NCBI GenBank assembly: GCA_019096065.1
Contig: JAGUCH010000004.1
Span: 8,680,001-8,744,000 of the forward strand
From: Paracyclopina nana
Taxonomy: Eukaryota; Arthropoda; Copepoda; Cyclopoida; Cyclopettidae
DNA length: 64,000 nucleotides
Direction: 5' to 3'
Shown here piece by piece: positions 1 through 9,313 of the stretch; within the stretch, counting starts at the first letter, position 1, and every line of letters begins with the position of its first letter. Below the pieces are notes generated by a model, which did no database searches, was not told the origin of the DNA, and saw nothing but the letters and a program-made list of their open reading frames with translations. A program made the position numbers and the translations under genes.

Positions 1-1
1 A

Positions 2-3000
2 ATGGAGCAGCTAGTTGAGCAAATCTGGGCTTATGAACTGCAACAACAGCCGAGGCCAAAGAGGATTGTAGGCAAATTGGATAAAAAAGCCGAAGACATT
101 GTCAGGGACGGGCTGTTCCAAAAGGATGGCCACTTAGGCACAAGAGTTCCCTGGGCAAGCTTTCCTGACGCACCCAACCTGCCTGCCAACTACAACTCGG
201 TCCTGAGGTGGCAAACGAATCACGAACACGAGCTGCAAAAGCAGCCTGACCTGTGGAGTCAATACAAGGCAAGTTTTGACGAATGGATAGATAATGACTA
301 TATCATTGCAGTCCCTAAAAATGACACGTATCGAGGCTACTACATTCCTTGCTTTGGTGTCACCAAGGACGATTCCACTACGATGAAACTTCGAGTTGTC
401 ACTGACTGTAGAAGAAAATTCGGGGCCAATCGTACTTCAATCAACGATGCAATCTTAACCGGTCCCAAGCTTCAAAACGATATAAGGCACGTTTTGATGT
501 ATTTTCGAAACGGCAAATATGCCTTTACTTCGGACATAGCGAGGATGTACCTGCAATTCTTGTTGCACCCCGACGATCAGGTGTATCATCGAATCCTGTA
601 TCAAGGCCAAGCATATCAATTTACTCGTTGGCCGTTCGGCAATGCAGCAGCCCCCTTCGCGACACTCTACTGCCTCAACACACATTTCAAGAAGATTGGA
701 AAACCAGAGCTCACCAGGACCATCCAGCAGTCACTATACATGGACGATGTCATGCCATCCGGAGATGAAGAATCCGAGTTATTGGAACTCTTTCAACAAC
801 TTCGCACTTCATGCGCAGGTGCTGGCCTCGAACTTAGAAAGGTAATCACCAACTCGCCGCTGATAGTTCAACAGCTCGATCCGCGCTTACTCGGGCTAGA
901 AAAAATAATATCGGAAGATATTCTAGACGGGAAATCTAAAGCTTTAGGGTGTGTCTGGATCCCAGCGTCGGACAGGCTGGGATATAAGCGGCTGGTTATT
1001 GCGAATGAGTGCAAGATTCTCACCAAGCGGTCGGTATTTAGAGTGAATGGTCAGTGTTTTGATCCAATCGGTTATGTTGAGCCAGTCACGTTGCGAGGCA
1101 GACTAATTCTACAGGATGTATGCTTTCTTGAGGAAAAGCCTGACTGGGATCAACCCATACTCGATGCCAAGCTACAAAAAGAATGGGAAAGTCATTTAGA
1201 GCAATTGGAAAATATTCACAGGCTCTCGTTCCCTCGAGCGATCACATCACTGACGAATGCTAAAAATCCATTCATGTGTTCTCGGACGCATCACCAAGGA
1301 TGTTGGCAGCAGTGTGGTATCTACGGGAAGAAAGCGATAACAAGGTCGCGGTTCACTTTATTACTTGCCGTCGTAAATTAGCAAAAAAGGGTCACAGAAC
1401 AATACCACAAAAAGAGCTCCTGGCAGCTCATTTAGCCAGCGAAGTTACGAGGGAAATAGCACCAATGCTGGCAGTTGACGCGATTACTTATTGGTGCGAT
1501 TCAATGACCGTACTTCGATGGATTGCGAACCCGCTGTCCATTGGAGAGCCTTATGTGTCGAGGAGAATATTGGATATCTTGGAACATAACTCCCAGGATC
1601 AATGGAACTACATCAGCACTAAAGAAAACCCAAGTGACCTGGCCACTTAAGGAGTCACCATCGCCGAATTTGAAAGCGACACTAACTGGCATCAAGGCCC
1701 AGCCAGAATCCAAAACAAGGTCATAACCTTCGAGCGCCCAGACTTGCAAGTCATAGAAGGCCAGGAGGTCGTTGTGGAGGAGGGCCAAAACGCGGTGTTC
1801 CTCACTACGAGGGCGATGTCTAGACTACAAGATGAATCCAAGATTCGCAACTTGGCCTTTTCGTTCACACCTGCTGAGGACCAAGTGCAGGCGGTGAAGG
1901 AGTTAGTCAGCTTACCGCCAGTCATTGACTTCGATTCTATTAGCGTCCAGAGAATTCAATATGCAGGTCGAGGTTTAGCTAGACTGATAAAGCGTGATGG
2001 TCCAACAACTGCAGCTCGAATAGTCATACGACAGATGCAAGCACGTATCTTTAGAAATGACTTGGAAGCATTTGTAAAAAGGGGTAACTGGCCGAAGAAT
2101 TCAGAGCTAGCCAAATCCTGCGCATTCGTGACCACTGACCTCATCTTGAGGGCTCGAGGTCGACTTGATAGAGCTAACTGGATTTCGGCAGCAGTAAGAC
2201 GACCAATAGTATTAAAAAAGTGCCCTGAGGTCGAGAAATATCTCAACGCCTTACACTATTCCTACGGTCATACACTCAACGTGAACCACATCATGGCGCT
2301 AATACGAAAAAAGTTTTTGATACCCCGATTGCGTCAAATTGTTCGAAAGATCGTCAATGGCTGTGTGTTATGCCAAAAGGAAAGAGCACGCCCTTGCCAG
2401 CCACTCATGGGAGAACAACCGAAGTTCCAAGAACAACTGTCTCCGTTCTCCAGGGTTAGCTTGGACTATTGTGGACCATTCGAGGTAAAACGAGGTCGGG
2501 GCCAGACGACAGAACAAAGGTACGTACTGGTCTTAGTCTGCCAACAGACCAAAGCTTTGCATCTGGAGGATGTGTCTGATCTTTCGACAGACGCATTCCT
2601 GCAAGCCTTCACACGATTTGTAGCTCGCAGAGGCTGTCCAAAAACAGTCCGTTCGGATCAAGGAACCAATTTCGTGTCCGCAGCCAAATTGATTTTCCTG
2701 CAAAAATTACAAAAGATTGATTGGGAAAAGTTACGCAAAATTGAATTTTTGGGTCAGGCAATAGAACATTGGGAGTTCTCCCCTTCGAGAGCACCCGAAT
2801 TCAATGGGTTATCCGAAGTTTTTGTCAGAACGTTCAAAAAACATTTCACGAAACAAGCAGGGCAATATGAGTGGAAGGCCGAAGACTTCCGCACGGCGGT
2901 CGTCAGTACGGAGGCCTTAATTAATTCCCGACCATTGCAATATGTACCCGCGGAAGAAAATAGTGACGCGATTCTCTTAACTCCGAACCATTTCTTGTTC

Positions 3001-3432
3001 GGCCGCGCGGGAGAGCAAGTTCAGCTGGATGAATCTGATGGGTTGCTTCGAAACTACCAAAAGATTTCAAGGTATCTGAATCAAATGTGGGATGCCTGGA
3101 ACAAAGAACTTTTCAATGCGCTAGCCTTAAGACCGTACTGGGATAAAATTAAGGAAAATCTGAAATTGGGGGAACTCGTACTCATTCGCGATCGAGGACA
3201 ATTTACCAAAAGACGACAGTGGAAAGTAGGGGTGATCGCGGAACTACAATTCGATAAATCCGGAGTAAATCGTACCGCCACCGTAAAAGTTGTAGCGTTC
3301 GAATCTTTATTGCAAAAAGTTAAGGATAGAAAGTTATCGAGGAACGAATTTATTAATCAACTAAAACAATTGCGAGCAGAATTCAGAGTCGAGGCTGTAT
3401 CGAACCTCGTTCCACTGAATTTAATCGATTGA
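2..3432 (+). pseudogene. pol: BEL/Pao pol (RT, RNase H, integrase), broken
   Basis: The first block (2-about 1270) is reverse transcriptase with YMDD at 737-748. RNase H follows from about 1276 in another frame and begins with an FSDAS motif typical of BEL elements, so a small indel lies near 1255-1276. A TAA at 1648-1650 interrupts the same frame between RNase H and the integrase. From about 1651 to 3432 the frame is open: an HHCC zinc motif around 2250-2390, then integrase core acidic residues within SLDYCGPF, VRSDQGTNF and EFNGLSEVF, and a C-terminal YWDKIKENLKLGELVLIRDR-like module (DUF5641). The reading frame is open to the left edge, so this is a partial copy. Breaks are described as seen; no repair is inferred. 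Confidence 0.88.
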
Positions 3433-3677
3433 CGCGAAAAAATCTCGTCAAACGGTAAGAGGTTGCGCGTCTCTAAATATCAAACGTACCGTTTTCGACG
3501 AGAACCAATCAACGAGCGCGTTAGCTGGTTAGCTGTTAACTTCCGGTTCCGCCGATTGTCAGTTGAATTTGATCTGGAAAAACGGACCGAGCAGCCAAGA
3601 ACACCAAGAACCACGAGCAGCGCACGAATTTTTCCAGGATTTCACTTTTGGCTGAAAATGCGTCAGTCACGAAGATT

Positions 3678-6281
3678 ATGGTTCTATGCCATCCAGCGAT
3701 CTTCGATATGTGGGTAAAAGCATCAAAAAAGTTCGATAATGACCCCCGATTAGGAAAACCAGGAGATCAAATTGCCACGGCAGCGGAGGCGGCAGCACAA
3801 CGTCTAAATGACATTGCCTACCAGGATCTCGGTCACCTACTCTCCGCGCAGACGCCCGACTCAATAAGCTTCATGAGGCACGTCATGGCGAGAGTCAAGC
3901 CCCCCACGGCAGGCGCTATGAGGGTGGCCACTGATACACCTGTGGAACTTGGTCGTCAACCCACCACAGCAGAACGAGCAGAAGGAGTCACAGTCAACCT
4001 ATTATCAAGAAATGAACGCGTATACAACACGGCCAATCGGGCAACCTCGACGCACGCTATGAATAGTGTCGTCCTGGACACCAACGTTGTGCTTCTGGCG
4101 CAACGGCACTTGGTCCAGGCCGACATTACTATTCCAGGATTCACCGATGTGACGTTCACCATCCATGATGATCAAGAGGGGCGCCTTATGACTGGTCAAG
4201 CATCGCGCTTTGTCGCTCAAGCCGGCTCGCCCTTGGAGGCTGTCAAACCCGAAGAAGAAGCCACGTCGCCAACAACCAGTCCCGCAGCAGCACCGCTGTC
4301 AATGGCACTTCCTGACAGGCCAGGGCCATCCGTAGAACAAGTAAGTCCCGTGTCACGCAGTTCCACCCCACATTCGAAACGACAACGACTAGGCAGCGAA
4401 TCAGAGTTGCAAATAGGGCTGGAAGATCACGACCTGTTCTCGGATTCACAATCAACCGCAGCGGGGCAACAAGTAGAAGTAGCTGCAGGAAACGTGGCAG
4501 GAGGACCCGAATGTATATTGGCCATCGATGGAGCACGCTATATGATCGGCCAACCCAAGGACCCTGATTGTCCAATCGAATTTTGTTTTTTGTCGGGTAG
4601 TAGCGTGCGCCAAAATGATTACGATGACAGCCCGTGGATGCCAGAGTTTTTAACGATCACCACGGTGGCAGCTCGGTTGCAAACTTTGCATCATGGCCCA
4701 CGCATCATGGATCCAGATAGACCTCCTCAAATCATCCATTGGGCCAAAGGAGTCTGTGAAACCAAATTCAAAAGCCTCACAAAACAATTCGTGGACGAAG
4801 CCTACGGGTTCGGGCTGTTAGGAGTACAGCTACTGATGCCAACTGAAGAAGAGCTGGGGAGAATGCGGTCAATCTGCGGTCAGACTTGGCGGAATGCATT
4901 CGCCGGCATTTCCCTGGTAACATTCAATAACATTGTAGTAATAGTTCACGTACTTTGGGATGGCAGAATCATTAATGGGGTGGGCATTCCAGAGGTCATT
5001 CTCAAGCTGTTCAGAAGCAGGGGAATCTTCAAGATCGGGTTTAGAATCCACGAGACGGTGCGAAAAATCAATTCCCTCCCACGCACAAACTATTTAATTA
5101 AACCGATCGTAGAAGCTGAAAATCTGGTCCTTATGGCTTACCCGCAATCTGATCATGGGCGCGATTATAAACGTATTAAGTGCGACCCCGTTTTTCTCGC
5201 TGAGCAGCTGCAGGCGCCCATCCAATTTGCCAGGGATGCTCGAATGTGTGGGCGAGATCAATTGATCGATGTCGAGCACGCCTTCTCCCGGCGATTCCGC
5301 GAATGGACCCAAGCAATGAAAGCGCGAGTTATGTGGGAGGCTGGCCTAATATTTGATTTAATGAGACAAATGGCCTTACGAGCAGCTCAGATTGAGTTAA
5401 TGGGACCTAATGCAGACATTGTAAGGATGATGCACTGCTTCGCAATTCAGTGTGCAAACATTGAATCAGTGCTTCAATCCGCGGTCAACCCCCCCGAACA
5501 AAGAATCAGACCTTTTGGTGATTGGTTCGAACGAGACTTTTATTTTGACACGGCAGCAGGAAGTTATAAGCAGCACAAAGCTTGGCCACTGTATTTTCTG
5601 AATGTGGCACAATTTGCGGAGCCAACTCAGGTGATCAACGCTTTCAAGTCGCTAGCGATTGTGAGGCGATGGTCTCGCAATCCAGACATGATAAGCCGCG
5701 TCACCAAGGAAGCCATCTCCAGGTATTATGGAGTCGAAGTTGACCGTGTGGATCGCCGTCGCTACATGTTCGAGGCTGCTGGTACTGGGAAAATGTTCCC
5801 TCACTGTTGCCAGACCTGCGGTGCAGAGGATCATGCCACCCCAAATTGCCCAGTGGATCCACAGCTTCTTCAGTGCCAGTATGTGGATTGCCAACAATTC
5901 GGGCACTCAGAGCAAGTGTGCCCCGTCCTCCACCAGCGCTGCCCCGTTTGCAACAGGCTGGGCCATGGAGCGTCGCACCATGACGAGAAGCCCTTCGCGA
6001 CATTGTTGGAGGAGTTTTGGGCGTCGGCGCCCATGGGTCGCATTACCAGTCGACTGCATAACAAGAACATGGTTGTGGAATATCACTTCAACAGGTTCAA
6101 GGGGCGAGGCATGTTCTTGTGGAAACAAGCCGACTCCGAAGAGATCAAACATATCCCACAATACAAAGCACAGTACATGGGAGACAGATTATCGATTGCC
6201 AGAGCTGAAATTGTCGCCGCCAGAGCTCACTTGCCCAGCCATCCCCCTGGACGCCCCCCCCCGTGGAGAGGGCCAAGATGA
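3678..6281 (+). CDS. Gag-like zinc-knuckle ORF downstream of pol
   Basis: An uninterrupted ORF of 867 codons from the first ATG; the frame is open from a TTG at 3648. It lies 245 bp after the pol stop, where an env gene would sit in a retrovirus-like element. No signal peptide or membrane segment is visible, so it is not an obvious envelope protein. The N-terminal third is helical and alanine-rich, followed by a Ser/Pro/Thr-rich linker (about residues 185-255). Near the C-terminus (nt 5808-5980, residues about 711-768) are three zinc-knuckle-like motifs: CX2CX4HX4C, CX4CX4HX4C and CX2CX4HX4H. This suggests nucleic-acid binding and a gag-like role. I do not recognise the rest. It could be the element's relocated gag, an accessory protein, or the gag of a second element. 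Confidence 0.6.
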   Translation: MVLCHPAIFDMWVKASKKFDNDPRLGKPGDQIATAAEAAAQRLNDIAYQDLGHLLSAQTPDSISFMRHVMARVKPPTAGAMRVATDTPVELGRQPTTAERAEGVTVNLLSRNERVYNTANRATSTHAMNSVVLDTNVVLLAQRHLVQADITIPGFTDVTFTIHDDQEGRLMTGQASRFVAQAGSPLEAVKPEEEATSPTTSPAAAPLSMALPDRPGPSVEQVSPVSRSSTPHSKRQRLGSESELQIGLEDHDLFSDSQSTAAGQQVEVAAGNVAGGPECILAIDGARYMIGQPKDPDCPIEFCFLSGSSVRQNDYDDSPWMPEFLTITTVAARLQTLHHGPRIMDPDRPPQIIHWAKGVCETKFKSLTKQFVDEAYGFGLLGVQLLMPTEEELGRMRSICGQTWRNAFAGISLVTFNNIVVIVHVLWDGRIINGVGIPEVILKLFRSRGIFKIGFRIHETVRKINSLPRTNYLIKPIVEAENLVLMAYPQSDHGRDYKRIKCDPVFLAEQLQAPIQFARDARMCGRDQLIDVEHAFSRRFREWTQAMKARVMWEAGLIFDLMRQMALRAAQIELMGPNADIVRMMHCFAIQCANIESVLQSAVNPPEQRIRPFGDWFERDFYFDTAAGSYKQHKAWPLYFLNVAQFAEPTQVINAFKSLAIVRRWSRNPDMISRVTKEAISRYYGVEVDRVDRRRYMFEAAGTGKMFPHCCQTCGAEDHATPNCPVDPQLLQCQYVDCQQFGHSEQVCPVLHQRCPVCNRLGHGASHHDEKPFATLLEEFWASAPMGRITSRLHNKNMVVEYHFNRFKGRGMFLWKQADSEEIKHIPQYKAQYMGDRLSIARAEIVAARAHLPSHPPGRPPPWRGPR

Positions 6282-6288
6282 TTAAAAT

Positions 6289-6605
6289 TGTATGTATTTC
6301 GTCATGATCAGAATGTAAACAAAGAGTTAGTACGTCATCAACCCTTGAATAAATCACACGTGTATTTCATCATCTTCATGTATTCGTATGTATTTCTATG
6401 TATTCGTATTCTAGTCGTTCAACGAGTCTAAGTAAGGATTTTCGGTCTAAAATCCCGATCACAAGTACATTATGTTCTGGTGTATCTAAGGACTGTGTGT
6501 TCTCTTAATCGATGCAAGGACGATTCCTTTTGTCGATCCAAGTCCGGTTCGTCATAGTCTTTCCACGGACGGACCGTTGTCGATCCAGGGGTAGGAGTCC
6601 GTTGG
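6289..6605 (+). repeat. Possible 3' LTR of the BEL/Pao element
   Basis: Directly after the gag-like ORF stop comes a short purine-rich stretch (around 6264-6287) and then TGTATG, a usual LTR start. The tract contains AATAAA near 6347, repeated TGTATTTC-type words and two copies of TTGTCGATCCA (near 6533 and 6573). The end near 6600-6605 is a guess from the change to AT-rich sequence. The partner LTR is outside the window. Confidence 0.35.
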
Positions 6606-6843
6606 GAGGCTCTGAAATCGCAATAATATTTTGATATTTTCAAACTTTTTTACGTTTTAAGTTCTGTTTTAATAATAAAGCCATTAATGCAAATCAAATA
6701 ATTTTATTGAAAGTAAATAAGCTTACAAATATCATTTAAAGTGACAATTCTTCAAGTTATTGTGAGCGGTTGTAGACTAAACGTTTTGAGCCTTGTTTGC
6801 ATAAGTTTCCTCTGGTTGATGCATTTGAATTATTTAATTTAAG

Positions 6844-8361
6844 GTACTGACAATTGGCTCAGAGCCTGTTGAGGCTGAGGAGTTCAAGGACCCCAAATTG
6901 AGGCCTCCAGAGTTCCTTTTGCTGCTCAAGGACTTGAACACCAAATTGTCACATGTCTTGGTAGCCTCAAAGTCTAAGAAGGGATTTCCTGGAAAGTCCC
7001 GGGCCAAGGAAGTGGGCTTCACCAATCTTGACCAACTCGGCCCCCTCAGGGTTATTCAGAGAATCCTGCCCATCATGGACAAAGTGCTCGCTGGTCTGGA
7101 GGAGATTGCTGAATACTTTCTCAGGCTGATTGAAGTCAATGATGGAGTCATGGATGCCATTGGCCTGTACACTGATGATCTTGCTCCAATCCTGATCGCT
7201 TGCCTTGAGCACGCCTTCGGGTCCTTGAAGGCTATTCTCTGCTGGAATGGCTTTCAGGATCAAGATCAATTGGTTGTCATGAAGAGGGCATTGGCATTGT
7301 TCGGCAACAGACTTGGCAAAATCGATGAGAAAGAGTCGCTGAAAAAGCTGACGGAGTCTGCTCTCAAGTACCTGAACCGGTTCCACAAGATCATGGTCAA
7401 CGCCGCATGTGCGAGCAATCACCTTAAACTTCTGGAAGCCTTGGACAGTATGTATCCGGAGTGCGGCACTGAGACGCTCCACAAGACAAGTGGTGCCTAC
7501 CTGAACAGGCAATGGGTCATGCTGGACGGTAAGACGGCCGAAAAAGGGACCAAATTCAATGCCAACATCGAGTACATCCTCACGGTCAACCTGAAGACCG
7601 CCAAGGAGGTTTTGCCCATCATTGAGAATTACGTGGAGAAGGGTTTGCTTGAGCTGGTCAATAAAGCCCAGCTGGAGAGCTACCCAACCTTGAACATGAA
7701 CACTCTCGCGGTTCACTACCGAGTCCTGCTCAGCTTTTTGGTGAGTGAAACCAAGAAGACCACATATGGCGTGAGCAAGAATCACGAGGCTCAGCTTGAG
7801 GTATGGGACACTTGCACCAGGATTCTCAAGCTGCTTTTGGACGTCATCAAGCCGTTGTCGCATCCACGATCCCTGATTGGTCCCTTGTTGAAGGGCTCAC
7901 GGCCATTCTTGGAGCATTTTCTGAAACACTGCATGCCTCTCATGGACAGGCTGTTCAGCCAAAAGCGTGAGGACTGCACTGCCCTCCTCAAGACCATGCA
8001 GGCTAGCACAAGATTTCTGCAGCACGTTTGCTCCCATTCCAAGATCAACAAGGATGTGGCTCTCTCCAATCATGTGCCCCAGCTCAAGAAGGCTCTGGAA
8101 ACGTTCGTTTTTCGGGTCAAGGCCATGCTGGCCTTGAACAATGCTGTTGGAGCTTTTTGGCTGGGCAATCTGAAAAACAGAGACCTCAAAGGCGAGGAGA
8201 TCATGAGCCAAATGTCCATCATGGATGAAGGTGAGGACGACCCTGAAGAAGAATCCATGGGAGCGAATGATGACAAATCGGATGTTGAGTTGGACAATCC
8301 TGGTGAGGATGACTTGGAAACTGTGGCAAGCACTCTTGATGAATCGAGCCTTGAGTATTAG
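6844..8361 (+). CDS. FANCD2: Fanconi anaemia group D2 protein, C-terminal exon
   Basis: One long terminal exon of 505 codons plus stop, preceded by a 3' splice site (AG at 6842-6843), with no ATG needed. The C-terminal part is diagnostic: VPQLKKALETFVFRVKAMLA, then AFWLGNLKNRDLKGEEI at about residues 435-455, as in FANCD2, followed by an acidic tail. In known animals FANCD2 pairs with FANCI, is monoubiquitinated, and clamps DNA at crosslinks and stalled forks in the nucleus. Vertebrate FANCD2 is about 1450 residues, so roughly the last third is here; the ubiquitination-site region is not. Earlier exons must lie left of the window, which would put the retrotransposon inside an intron, unless the gene is truncated. 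Its stop lies 117 bp before the next gene on the same strand. Confidence 0.88.
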   Translation, partial: VLTIGSEPVEAEEFKDPKLRPPEFLLLLKDLNTKLSHVLVASKSKKGFPGKSRAKEVGFTNLDQLGPLRVIQRILPIMDKVLAGLEEIAEYFLRLIEVNDGVMDAIGLYTDDLAPILIACLEHAFGSLKAILCWNGFQDQDQLVVMKRALALFGNRLGKIDEKESLKKLTESALKYLNRFHKIMVNAACASNHLKLLEALDSMYPECGTETLHKTSGAYLNRQWVMLDGKTAEKGTKFNANIEYILTVNLKTAKEVLPIIENYVEKGLLELVNKAQLESYPTLNMNTLAVHYRVLLSFLVSETKKTTYGVSKNHEAQLEVWDTCTRILKLLLDVIKPLSHPRSLIGPLLKGSRPFLEHFLKHCMPLMDRLFSQKREDCTALLKTMQASTRFLQHVCSHSKINKDVALSNHVPQLKKALETFVFRVKAMLALNNAVGAFWLGNLKNRDLKGEEIMSQMSIMDEGEDDPEEESMGANDDKSDVELDNPGEDDLETVASTLDESSLEY

Positions 8362-8478
8362 AAATCATCAAAAGATATGAATTAAATTTTTCATGCATCT
8401 GGTAGCTCTGCGCCTTATCATCTTGTGTTACCTGAGAGTGAGTAATCATATGTTCCATTCACAGCTCGGGTTCCAGTC

Positions 8479-9285
8479 ATGAAAGTGCTATTTTTATGTG
8501 GTGGCTTTGGCACAAGGCTTGAGAATGACCTGAATGAAAGTGGGGAGTTTCCAGAGTGCATTGGAAGGCCCAAAGCTCTGCTCCCCATCAAAGAAAAGGC
8601 CCTGTTGTCATTCTGGTTTGATGCATTTGAAAGCATTGAAGAAGTTGTCATTGTCACTAATGACAAGCACTGGGAGCAGTTTCACAAGTCCAAAAAGTGG
8701 TTTGCTGGCAATTGGCAAAAACCCATCACAATCTTCAACAATGAGGTGTGCTCCAATGAAACAAGATTGGGAGCTGTGGCTGATATCAAGTTGGGCATTG
8801 AGAAAGGTCAGCTTGGGGGGCAAGACACACTTGTCATTGCTGGTGACACCCTTTTCATGGAGGATTTCCTCCTGGACCAATTCCTGAGCAGATTCCAGAC
8901 CTACAAGGCCGCTCACCAAGGTGACCCAGTGGCCTTGATCATTGAGTGTCCCTGTCCAGAGGAAGAAGTCCACAAGCATGGAATCGTTGTTGTGGATGAG
9001 GAGTCACATAGGGTGACATCATTCCTGGAGAAGCCTCAGGCCAAAGAGACTCAATCCAGGTCCCAGTCTCCATGTTTCTATGCTTTCAGCCCAGAGTGCC
9101 AAAAGATCCTTGATGACTTTTTGGAGGCTTCCAAAGATGAGCCCATCGAGAAGAGAGATGCCACTGGCAACTTTTTGGCCTTCCTCATACCAAGAGCCAA
9201 TGTGTATGCATTCAAAACAAAGGGACGGTTTGACGTTGGCAACTTGGCTTCATACAAATTTTGCATTGCCAATAAAAAAACGTGA
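8479..9285 (+). CDS. Sugar-nucleotidyltransferase-like protein, intronless
   Basis: 268 codons in one exon. The N-terminus carries the nucleotidyltransferase signature GGFGTRL (residues 8-14), then GRPKALLPI (about 29-37). A metal-binding style aspartate sits in VIAGDTLF (about 117-124), and GRFDVGNLASY near the end fits the substrate pocket of this fold. Enzymes of this type join a sugar-1-phosphate to an NTP and release pyrophosphate; the substrate cannot be read from sequence. The fold is typical of bacterial glucose-1-phosphate thymidylyl/uridylyltransferases, and the lack of introns among intron-rich neighbours leaves lateral transfer open. A splice-acceptor-like TTCCATTCACAG ends 18 bp before the ATG, so a 5' leader may be joined there. 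It converges with the minus-strand gene, stops 28 bp apart. Confidence 0.75.
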   Translation: MKVLFLCGGFGTRLENDLNESGEFPECIGRPKALLPIKEKALLSFWFDAFESIEEVVIVTNDKHWEQFHKSKKWFAGNWQKPITIFNNEVCSNETRLGAVADIKLGIEKGQLGGQDTLVIAGDTLFMEDFLLDQFLSRFQTYKAAHQGDPVALIIECPCPEEEVHKHGIVVVDEESHRVTSFLEKPQAKETQSRSQSPCFYAFSPECQKILDDFLEASKDEPIEKRDATGNFLAFLIPRANVYAFKTKGRFDVGNLASYKFCIANKKT

Positions 9286-9313
9286 TTCACAAGACCTTTT
9301 TATTGTCAACACT

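Larger units (their letters stand above)
1..6605 (+). mobile_element. BEL/Pao LTR retrotransposon, 3' part, degenerate
   Basis: The order is reverse transcriptase, RNase H, zinc-binding integrase, a DUF5641-like C-terminal module, then a separate zinc-knuckle ORF and a non-coding tail. This order and the RT/integrase style fit the BEL/Pao superfamily. The left end, with the 5' LTR and the usual gag/protease region, lies outside the window. Pol is broken by a frame change near 1255-1276 and an in-frame TAA at 1648-1650, so this copy should not be autonomous. The right limit is uncertain: a TGT after a purine-rich stretch at 6289 could begin the 3' LTR, but there is no second LTR here to compare. 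The next gene feature, at 6844, is a FANCD2 exon on the same strand. Confidence 0.85.

Noticed and set aside
3463-3717. Short ORF between pol and the gag-like ORF
   Set aside because: No recognisable motif and it overlaps the next ORF in another frame.
6967-7863. 298-codon minus-strand ORF
   Set aside because: Exactly antisense to the FANCD2 exon, which has clear homology; the reverse frame is a shadow.
8435-8465. Possible 27-bp intron (GTGAGT...CACAG) before the nucleotidyltransferase
   Set aside because: Too short for splicing compared with the 50-65 bp introns seen elsewhere; only the acceptor is kept as a candidate.
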